From Brachypterus glaber (lineage: Eukaryota; Arthropoda; Insecta; Coleoptera; Kateretidae): 64,000 nucleotides of DNA. The notes under the pieces are model-generated. The model did not search any database. It saw only the letters and a list, made by a program, of their open reading frames with translations, and was not told the origin of the DNA. Both the position numbers and the translations under genes were made by a program. The DNA lies in NCBI GenBank assembly GCA_958510825.1, contig OY294049.1:36546774-36610773 (forward strand), written 5' to 3'. Below, piece by piece: positions 55,360 through 64,000 of the stretch; position 1 is the first letter of the stretch; each line of letters begins with the position of its first letter.

Positions 55360-56970
55360 ATATGGGTTGTATAATCTATGGTTGAATATGATGGACCAAT
55401 GATTTTCACCTTTCGAAGTGTTTTTGTAAAACATGTTTTATAGGTACTAATTTAGTTAATATTTTTTAATTTATCATGCAATAAATAAATTTGGTGCCTA
55501 AAGACACTTGAAAATAGCAATGTGAATTAATAATTAAGTGAAACGTTAGATGCCAAAATAGCTGAATAAAAATTCATTATTAACCATGGTGCCATTTCAT
55601 TATTTTTAGAACCTCTGACGTCATAGGTAGAGAAATAATATTTCTACCAATGAAAAGAACAGTAATAAAGATGTGATTTTAGGCTGGTGGTGAGAAAAAA
55701 TTATTATTGCTATAGGTGAAAAAAATTGATTTCACAGTCTGAAAACATTATAAATAATGGTACGTTGTAAAGTTAGTAGTGAAAAAAAAATTATATAACA
55801 AAAATTAAAGTTAGCTAGCTAGGTACTAAAAAGATTTCTTTCTCAGTGGGAAAAATGATAAGAACCAATTTATTGTAGGCACTTTGATTTATATTATGGT
55901 TAACCATGAAATACAAGATTTTTTTGAATGGGAAGTGTACAGATTGATTTATACTGAACGAGTAGAGAAATACACTTTAATCGAAACTCGTCGTGGTTTA
56001 ACCTGGTAATACCATTTTTACAAAGATAAACTACCTCCGACATACTATTTGCTCTTATTTACCCAACAAATACACTTAACTCGCACATTGTTAAGTAGAA
56101 TTGTAAACAATGTACAGCATATTGACACCAATTTCCCCAGGACATTTTTAAGTGATAGTTTTGTAGCCAAAATTTAATGACTAAAGCGATTATAAATAAC
56201 TTAGTTTATATAATGCTTAAAGGGCCGTTCTTTTTTCAAGATCTCTAGATAATCTCTGAGAATATCTGGTAAATTTTAAATATCAAAGTTTCCCCCCTAG
56301 ATCTGCTGCAGACCCCCTCGAGCAAACGCATTGCCTAAGTTCTGTAATGTCAAAAATTCAGACTTTTAAATGTTTTTTTTTGTCAAATAGCAAATATTTA
56401 AATCGTTTCTTCTTTCCCTATTATCATATGATAATGGGGAATGGAATTAAACTATTGTTAAACATTTTACTGCCTTTCTCAAAATATTTTCGCTAAATGA
56501 ATTAAATTTATAGGTTATGTTGCTGTCTAGAGAAAACAATAAGTTATCAATTCTGTGCGAGTGACTAATATAGTTGGCATCCATTTTGAGTCCTATTTGT
56601 TGCGCGAAATTTCCAGATTGGAATTGGATATATTACCAACTATAACAAAAAGTACCATCAGGGTAAAACCAAAAATTTGTACGTGCAGAAGGCCAATGCG
56701 CAATACTTAAAGTAACTTTCCTCTAATACGTCTGAATTCGTTAATCAGAAGAAGAAGAAGAGAATACGCGTTCTTGTTTGCGGTACAAACTGAGGTAATA
56801 ATATTGGCGTTACAATATTACTGAGGGCAAGAGAATCTGGGCCTGGCGGACTCAATCAATTTGCAACTTCAACCTACTGAGTCCAAATTCATAGTACCAA
56901 AAAGAATAAAATATAAAATTGATAGATTTTTTTTTACACCACTGCGAAATAACATGAGAAAGAGTAATTT
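55360..56970. other. AT-rich sequence downstream of the serine-rich gene
   Basis: No second exon of the neighbouring gene could be recognised. An (aga)n tract lies at 56749-56763. Confidence 0.35.
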
Positions 56971-56977
56971 TACTTAC

Positions 56978-58104
56978 GGTTGATAGGTAACATCGTTTAA
57001 GTGTAAATCTGAAGCAGTGCTTAGTTTCCTTTTATTCCTAGACCATGCCTCCCACTGTTTTCTGAGCCTCCTTTCCGAGTTTTTCGAGTTTAAATGTTTC
57101 CTGAGAAATTTTTGCCACTGGCTAGAACCATCCGCATCATCACATTCTGAACAACTACTGTTGCTACCTACGCTGCTTTTCCTACTGTTTATGGTGCTGG
57201 TGCACCAGGAGGACTTCCTGCTCTCTGGAGTAGATGGTGTTGTTATACTAGACTTACGGCTTTCAAAGCCAGAAGACGAGGATTTTCTTTCGACCAAACT
57301 GCTCTTTCTGCTGTCAGTTGGTGAAGATATTTTAACGTCTACCGAAGAGTGGCGTCTGGAAGGAGGGGAGAACTCCAAAACGGTGTCACCTCCTCCATTG
57401 TGAGTATTTTGCTGTTTCAGCCAACGAATCACGTGTTCGTTTCTGTCCTCTATGGAGTCTAAAGAGAATTCGTTCCAGTTCTCGTACAGTTTTTCTTCCT
57501 TCGGGATATAACTAAATTTTCTAGATCTAGGTTCTATAGCTTTATCAGGAATCTGTTCTATGGCATTGACTATATCGTTATCTAAAGCATGTTTACTGTA
57601 TTTACAGTACTTCTTCAAAAGCCTCAACACAATCTCATCATTGTCAGTCTTTTTTTGGGATTCAGTCTCTGGCTTTATTAAATTATTAAATAAATTATTT
57701 CTATTTATGGATCTGAGCTCTGGCATCGAAGGTCTACGCGGATGCTCCACGACTTTATCCTCCGGGATTTGACCTAAACTGACCTTTCTTTCAGAAACTT
57801 CTTTAACTATATTATCAGTCAAGTTTATCACCTCGTTTATCACATTTTTAGAATTGCCTAAATTTAATTGCCTATCTAAATCTATTCCTTTAGACTGCCG
57901 CAGGAGCTCCCTGTGCTTTTCGGTCAACTCCGAAAAGCCATTATCCTGTAGGATTAGTTCCTTGTGGGCTACTTTCTGGAGAAACTCCGAAATGGCTGTC
58001 CAATGGGCCTGTGTCAAAACTCCATGCAACCTGATGGAGGAGAGCTGGAGGGGAACCCACTTATCATCCCTGAAGCACCAAACGATACCTCCTAGGTTGA
58101 CCAT
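56978..58104 (-). CDS. Serine-rich basic protein exon, family unknown
   Basis: The ATG at 58102-58104 sits in a reasonable context (ggaagtATGG). The N-terminal 75 residues look folded (MVNLGGIVWCFRDDKWVPLQ, LHGVLTQAHWTAISEFLQKV). The middle is charged. Residues of about 240-310 repeat SRKSS five times (SRKSSLVE, SRKSSITT, SRKSSWC, SRKSSVG), good basophilic-kinase sites, and RRPSMP resembles a 14-3-3 site. The C-terminus is basic (RRLRKQWEAWSRNKRKL). The frame ends TYQP then TAA, but that TAA lies inside CC|GTAAGT, a full donor, so the exon may splice on. Base composition is far richer than the surroundings, supporting a real gene. Function unknown. Confidence 0.85.
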
Positions 58105-58109
58105 ACTTC

Positions 58110-58460
58110 CAGAACAATCATTAATGCTGATTTCGAAACTTGATTTTAATTTTTACTGTAAATTTTTAACACGAATCAGTCACAAGTACTGTAATTTTAC
58201 TACCCATAAACATTTACTTCTCAAACTGTTTGTTACAATGAACCAATGGAAATCAAATATTTTCATATGTAAAAATGGATTTTTATTTTAATATTTTTTT
58301 AGTTTCAATTACAGAACACTTCTCAGATAATCTACGCGTGCGCTCGACGCACTGTTGCCGTGTTTATAGCTCTAATACACAATACTATGAGGAGATATTA
58401 TGTACACGTACTGTAACTATATGAATAATCGTAACTATATGAATAATGTCTGCCCTCTTG
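58110..58460. other. Likely 5' flank or 5' UTR of the serine-rich gene
   Basis: It is AT-rich with one GC-richer patch (tctacgcgtgcgctcgacgc, 58331-58350). No TATA box or donor can be chosen confidently. Confidence 0.3.
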
Positions 58461-58463
58461 TTA

Positions 58464-59373
58464 CATCGGCACTTAGTGCTACTAAGAGTGCCGATGTATT
58501 GAAATCTTCGCCGAAAAGTCAAAATCGTTGACCACGTTTTTTTTTTTCACATTTCTCGACGTTTTAGACCGTTCTGAGTCGAAATCAGTAAAAAAAATGT
58601 TTGCGTCCGTCTGTCTGTCTGGGTGTAAACTCTCTAACTCCATTTCTACATGAGATATCGACTTACGGTTTTTTGGATATTGTTTCTTATCGTATTCCGA
58701 AGAGCTGATTAGATTTTGGGGGTAAACGATTGGGGGTAAGGGGGTAAAAATAGGGTAAAACTCCTATTTTTAGCGTTTTTTGTTTATAATTAAGGCAATT
58801 ATTATTGTATTTGGTTAATTTAGCACTTATATAAAAGATAGATTTAAATTGGTCAAAAAATGTTATAAACAACGTTTTCCTAAAGCGCATTGTTTTCGAG
58901 ATATTGGCGTTTAAAGCAGTAAAAGGTTTTTTTAGCATATCTCACATATTTATAACCCGATTTCAAAAAATTATATTTTAAATAAAGGCTCTTTTTAAGA
59001 CCTATAAAAAATGTTATATACAGTTTTTTGCTAGAATATAATGTTTTAAAGATACAGAATTTAAAATCAAACAAATCACCTAGTTTGAAATTTGCAAAAA
59101 GTCCATTAATTTGTTTTTAAAATCAATCAAAAATTGTAATTAATAAGTTCAACTTGCATCCAAGTAAAAACATATTTTTATTATTAATTTTAATTATATA
59201 TTAAGTGTACAAGAAAAGCTAAAGTTTAATATAAATATTATACAAGTTAGTTTGTGCAGTGAGGAGTAGTAGTAAAATTGTAATTATGTTATGCTACCCT
59301 GTTCTAATAGCATGTTATTAGTTTTCCCAATAGTGCCGATGTTTTGACAGGGTGCTTGCAACGTTTCATCTAG
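58464..59373 (-). repeat. Dispersed repeat family A with 230-bp replacement (A5)
   Basis: It opens with the terminal hairpin catcggcacttagtgctact then aagagtgccgatg, contains the whole body, and ends caacgtttcatctagttta. Near 59097-59330 the expected ctagatggctctagtgta is replaced by about 230 bp of unrelated AT-rich sequence. Confidence 0.8.
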
Positions 59374-59379
59374 TTTATA

Positions 59380-60440
59380 ACTAATAAAGAAAATTAGATA
59401 AATCGATTAAATAAACATAAAAGTTTGGTTAAACAAATATTAGTGTATTTTAATTACTAGAGTAATTAGAAATCGACAAATTGAAGAAATTATGTGACCA
59501 ATATTGTATTACAATTGAATTGTACCTACTCGATGATTTAGTGGTCTTTTAAAAGAAAGCGACCATGTCATTGACATTGAAAATGTTAATTTTCAACCTA
59601 GTAATTATTACATCTGGGTTTAAAATTATACGTTCCAAGGTTGAGAAGACGTTTTTCTCAACCATGCTATATTGTGCTTTGTATTTCGGGATATAACGGG
59701 GTCCTCTCAACACACTGGGTCCGGGGAAATCCCCCTTCTCCCCCCACCCTTCTCCACGGCCCTGACTCAGGACCACTGAGTGCGTGAGTTTTCGTAACGA
59801 GTAAGCGACTTTAGTCCTTAATGGACGAGAATGAAGTTTTTTTGACGACGCGAAGCGAAGTCAAAAAATCATTCGAGTTCACTTGTCGCAAACGAGTTGC
59901 GAACAACACTTTTCGTTCGATCTACAGTCTAGACTCTTTAAAATGTGTATTTTAAAGAAATACCTGTTTAATTTTGACATTTCAATTGTCAAAATGAAAG
60001 CTATGTGTAATCGTTTGGATAAATGAGTGTGCATAGTTGTCATTTCATTCAAATATACACTACGTACTCGTGCGATAGAAAAATACCCTAACGAGAATAT
60101 ATAGTGAACATGCATTTTTCTTTATTTCGTGTACACTAGGTCGTACGAAAAAATTTTTTCAGCCCAGGTTTATACCTGTAGGATAATTCCTTAATAGATG
60201 CAGTCATTTTAAGCAATAATTCTACATTTGTAAATTATGAAAAATAGTTCGTATAAATAAATATTCGTATAAACATTCCCCCTTTCATAAGTTTTTATTT
60301 AATAACTTAGTAACACTTTGAGCTATAGCAACGAGGTTTTGAATGTGAAATAATTTTAAAAAGGCCTATCAACCTATGTTATTTTCAATCAGTTATTTTA
60401 AACAAGGGCGTGTGAAACAGGGGGCCTTATGACTTTTTTG
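59380..60440. other. AT-rich sequence with one GC-core hairpin
   Basis: It includes a hairpin at about 59808-59897 (aacgagtaagcgactttagt ... tcgcaaacgag) with core gacgacgcgaagcgaagtc (59843-59861). No gene. Confidence 0.4.
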
Positions 60441-60444
60441 CGCT

Positions 60445-60605
60445 AAACTTTTTTCTGTGTAACTTTTTTGCAGTTTTATTATTAGAATATGATTCCTCAG
60501 GTACAAATACATTATATGTACCCTTGTTGTAATACAGTGGGATTAATAGTTTCGAGAAAAACGCATTTAAAGGTAAAATTTCACGTTTCGAGGACCAGTA
60601 ATACA
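60445..60605 (+). repeat. Dispersed repeat family F, copy 2
   Basis: ttttctgtgtaacttttttg, gaatatgattcctcaggtac and gtaaaatttcacgtttcgag are the reverse complement of the 28135-28280 sequence. Confidence 0.55.
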
Positions 60606-60985
60606 TATTTCGATATTGGTTATTAACTAGATATGTAATTATATGTTGTATTTTCTTCTAATCCACAAAGAAGAAGAACAAAATCGAAAGTTGTGTTATA
60701 TAATTTATTATATTTTTCATAAATAGTATTTGCAATGGATTCTTATTAGGATGAACTATGGATTAAAACATTAAATTTACTATTTCGCGAGTCGAGAAAT
60801 CAAGATTTCTTTTCTTGACCCTGTTTCGATTTCGAAAAAAATCTATAGAAGAGTCGGATTTTTAAACTGAAAACAATACAATAATAATATTTCCTACAGG
60901 ATGCTTCTTGAAATTTATTTAGGGTTATTTGTGATAAACACTCGGAAATGAAGCAAATAAAAACTTTATTTCATTTTATAATCAT

Positions 60986-61021
60986 GCCAACGTTTCACCT
61001 AATATTTAGGCTTCTTCAGGG
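60986..61021 (-). ncRNA. Hammerhead-ribozyme-like core 3
   Basis: The minus strand reads CTGAAGA, stem GCCTAA-ATA-TTAGGT, then GAAACGTTGGC. It has the same architecture as the cores at 53952 and 54191. Confidence 0.4.
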
Positions 61022-61024
61022 CTA

Positions 61025-61795
61025 AAAAGACATAAAAATTATAAAACTTTTTGGATATAACTTGGACATTATAAACTGATTTTTTTTGGAAAAAAAAATT
61101 ATGTAAACAAAAATAAAAGAAATTAATAAATTAAAAACTTATCTAAATTATTAAATATGCATTAAAACAAAGTAAAAACATTACATCAAGAAATAAAATA
61201 CACTGGACATTTTCAACAGGAGAATACTCACTGTAGAACAATTAATTACTGAATTTTTTAAAAAAGTATGTATCTATAAGTTTGGATGAAGTATTGTTCC
61301 AGTGTTTAAAATAATTATATTTTGATATATTAATTAAATATTTTTGTAAAATTATTTAATATTTTTAATTAAATTAAAGTAAATACTACTTAAATTGCAG
61401 GTGTCAGTATTATGGTTAATGGAGTTTGGATTCTTTTTTATATGCACCATTTCAAGAAAACTTCTTTTTTTATTATTACTAACCCTTTCCGTGACCATGT
61501 GATATTATGAGGGATAATTTTTGATTTTGGACTTTTTCAAAAAAAGTGTACTTTTTCACAACCCTGCTTAAACGTATTTACTATACGGCAGTGGGACCCA
61601 TCGCACTTTTATTATTGATGTATAAATACGGCGATGGGACCGTAAGGGTTAAATTAATTACACAATGTTATAGAATTACGCAAATATCAATTAAGAAATT
61701 CGCAAGGATATTGAACAATATATTTTTATATTTTTTTTGTAAAAGGTCAATTATTTCTTTATAGTTTATAAAATTTATACATAAGAATACATATA
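61025..61795. other. AT-rich spacer
   Basis: It contains a palindrome-like pair (gacccatcgcacttttatta / atacggcgatgggaccgtaa, about 61597-61645). The 72-codon frame at 61546 is unsupported. Confidence 0.35.
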
Positions 61796-61796
61796 C

Positions 61797-62225
61797 AGGG
61801 TGATTCTGAAATAAGTTAAAAAATTTTAAGCGATTATTACATTAAAAAATATAAAAAAAAGTTCCTATGAAGGTTGGTCCGGAAATAAGCCCTAAGGGTA
61901 CATCTGAAAAGTAGTTTTTATTTAATATCTTTGGAACCTTATGAGCTACATTAACAAATTTGTCCACATGTCTGAAAACTGATAAAGGCTATCACTTTAT
62001 GTAATTTTGATTTGGTAATTTTAACTAGGGGTGTGCAAAATGGGGAGCAATGTCACTTTTTTGCCCCTAACTTTTTCATCTGCACATTTTTTGACATTTT
62101 ATCAATAAAATATGATTCTTTAATTAAAAATACATAAAAAAGGTACTCTTTATGTAACACGGTAGGGCCAACCGTTTTCGAGAAAATTGCAATTAAATAG
62201 AGAGGCAATTTTACTTTCTAAAAAT
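61797..62225 (+). mobile_element. CAGGGTG-ended element, copy lacking a right end
   Basis: acagggtgattctgaaataa, gttcctatgaaggttggtcc, gataaaggctatcactttat and accgttttcgagaaaattgc follow the order at 50743-51180. Confidence 0.75.
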
Positions 62226-62902
62226 TGAAAATCAGGCCTTAAAGAATAACACTTTTTAAGGGACCATAGTTCCCTTAAAAACGATTTGTGAATATTTGTA
62301 TATGGGGACTTTTTTCATAGTTTTGAAGTTTGACCTTTTTTGACGTACGTAAGAATAAAATACTTAAAACATTCAAATATATAGTATGTAAATTTAAAAA
62401 AATATCGAAGTCGCGGAGTCCGTTACCCCCCAGACCAAAATCCTGCCTACGTCCTTGTTAGAAGGCTGGTGTTTTCTTGTCAAGGTAGGAAAAGTGCTGT
62501 TTTCCCAACTTTATACGGACTGATTACTTTAATGATTGTGAATAAAATGTTTTAAAGTATCATGTTCATAATGAGTACGATTAGTGCCAAGCCTTGGTTA
62601 GGTTGGTCCATTAAGGGCCACTTGCACCAATTTTATTTTGATCAAGGTTTAATTAATCTACGTTTAAAAAATAATCTCTGGTTAAATATGTTTGCATTGC
62701 ACCAATGAAAGTTAAAAAAAGTTTAGTTAAACCGAGCACACATCTCTAATTTTAGTGTTATTTGAATGTAGCTAACTTCACATTATTTTGACGTTTGACG
62801 TTTATATCATTTGGTTTATTATATTTTCAAAAAAAGCTGTTAGTTATTGACAGTAACTTATTGTGTTATGTGTTATTGTGTTCTGTAAGCTAAAAAGTAG
62901 CA

Positions 62903-63047
62903 ATGGATATGCCTAAAGAAAAAGATGAAAAAAAAAACGTTCGCCCAATTATGCTATAAATGATAAAGCTTTATTAATTAAAATTGTGGCACAATACAAT
63001 AGTGTTATCGAAAACAAAAAAACGGACGCAATTGGGATATTCCAGTT
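62903..63047 (+). pseudogene. Harbinger Myb/SANT-like accessory protein, N-terminal remnant
   Basis: After ATGGATATGCCTAAAG the useful frame (after a one-base slip in a run of A) reads KRSPNYAINDKALLIKIVAQ then YNSVIENKKTDAIG. This is the start of the Myb_DNA-bind_5-type domain of the second Harbinger protein or zeste-like relatives. The rest is deleted. Confidence 0.75.
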
Positions 63048-63261
63048 GTTCTTCAATACGTACAAGAATATTGGCCACTGTTTCTTTATATAACCTAAAT
63101 TTTTGAAAAAATGTTAGATCATCCATACTTTCAAAATAGTTTTGTCGCTCATGATAGGTACGGAAACCATCATCCAATATTTCCAATTCCAACAAGTCTT
63201 CATTTAATAAATCGGCTTCTGCCATCATTGCAGGTAATTTCGTAAAATCAAAGGAAAACAC
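62974..63261 (-). pseudogene. HARBI1-like transposase, N-terminal remnant
   Basis: It reads MMAEADLLNEDLLELEILDD, then ERQNYFESMDDLTFFQKFRL, YKETVANILVRIEEQLEYP. This is the N-terminal region before the DDE domain in HARBI1-type nucleases (xYxxxxDxxFxxxFRLxKxTVxxxL). Downstream of LEYPNC the frame runs into the other protein's antisense, so the catalytic domain is gone. The start may be the second methionine (MMAEAD). Confidence 0.85.
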
Positions 63262-63734
63262 TCACGGGTACGAAATGACAGATAAAAACCTAAAGTTAGG
63301 TTATGTTTTGATATAACCCAGGTTTAAGTGACATAAACCATCAAACTCGAACGATTACATTTATTCTGAGATTAAGACAAATAAACTTGGTTTAAAAAAT
63401 GGTGCAACAGCGAAACGTCAATTAACTCTTAAACCATTAACTTAATCCGAGTTTAAGCTTAAATCATGTTTGGTGCAAGTGGCCCTAACAGAGCTATTTA
63501 ACTCTTAGATATTGTTATAGCATTAATATTCATAATTTGTGTTACTCCTTTTACATAAGTTAAATTAAAAAATTACTATTATTATTATTGGTAAAGGTAA
63601 TAAATCTCCTGTGGCGTATTACTTGCGTATGTATAAAGTATATACAGATAAAACGGATTTTTTACGATCACAATGGAGCTCTCTACAACTAGAATTATGA
63701 AACAAAAGACGTCTACCCTATCTCTATCTCATTT

Positions 63735-63830
63735 GTGCTACACTTTCCAGCCAACCAAATAAATACTGTATTTGTTTTTCATACAAAAAATACAGTATTT
63801 ATTTGGTGGGCCGGAAAGTGTAGCACTAAG
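63735..63830. mobile_element. Palindromic MITE, about 92 bp
   Basis: gtgctacactttccagccaa then ccaaataaatactgtatttg pairs with caaatacag-type sequence and ttggtgggccggaaagtgta then gcac. A related piece (ggccaagtaaatattgtatt ... cagaatttgtttggttgggt) begins at 63940 and runs off the window. Confidence 0.85.
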
Positions 63831-64000
63831 CGGCACGAAAGAACATAGTTAATGTGAATCTGTAAAATAAGATAATTCTACTAAAATTTAGATGGCGCCA
63901 GTAATTTCTTTAATAAAACTAATATAGTTACTTTTTGCCCGGCCAAGTAAATATTGTATTTGTACAACAAAGAACAAATACAGAATTTGTTTGGTTGGGT

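Larger units (their letters stand above)
62626..63485. mobile_element. PIF/Harbinger element, internal-deletion derivative
   Basis: The 860-bp element has inverted ends gggccacttgcaccaa and ttggtgcaagtggccc, flanked by the 3-bp target site TAA on both sides, as expected for PIF/Harbinger. It keeps the start of the Myb/SANT-like accessory protein on the plus strand and the start of the transposase on the minus strand, meeting head-on near 63045. Subterminal repeats such as tttaattaatctacg and its partner occur inside each end. Confidence 0.93.

Noticed and set aside
57017..58291. Plus-strand frames of 70-145 codons
   Set aside because: They are antisense shadows of the serine-rich exon, caused by its composition.

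Overview
This is an AT-rich (roughly 70 percent by eye), intron- and transposon-dense eukaryotic nuclear window. It has spliced genes with GT-AG introns, a fly-type Src42A kinase, an FRMD8/Bili homologue, and many non-LTR, PIF/Harbinger and foldback transposon relics. This points to an insect with a large genome. A beetle or similar holometabolan is my best guess, but the lineage is inference.

Three host loci are visible, all on the minus strand. (1) 10966-16705: an FRMD8/Bili-type FERM-domain gene in seven coding exons. Its largest exon carries an 88-bp tandem duplication that breaks the frame. (2) 24979-35158: the last five coding exons of Src42A, covering all of SH2 and the kinase domain. 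The N-terminal and SH3 exons were not found, so they are probably to the right of the window or in sequence I could not read. (3) 56978-58104: a 376-codon serine-rich, basic exon of unknown family whose stop codon overlaps a perfect splice-donor hexamer.

Almost everything else is mobile-element debris. Coding relics: a 5'-truncated non-LTR element with RNase H and a C-terminal CCHC knuckle and a 13-bp target-site duplication (45209-45891); another with a 23-bp duplication (31197-31485); a reverse-transcriptase C-terminus (17666-18073); a mariner/Tc-like DDE transposase pseudogene with an internal inversion (11895-12240); a PIF/Harbinger deletion derivative carrying the N-termini of both its proteins (62626-63485); and a possible Crypton-type N-terminus (55218). 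Non-coding relics: tRNA-derived SINEs, about 20 foldback elements or MITEs (many nested), a three-copy 292-bp tandem array, dispersed families with terminal hairpins, and (TA)n tracts.

The most interesting items are: the frame-breaking duplication in the FRMD8 homologue; three hammerhead-ribozyme-like cores (CUGANGA, stem, GAAAC); a set of otherwise unlike hairpin elements that share a GC-rich GCGNAGCG core; repeated terminal sequences carrying TTACGTAA; and repeat-rich sequence packed against Src42A and FRMD8 splice sites. No CRISPR array, rRNA or intact tRNA gene is visible, and there is no bacterial operon structure.
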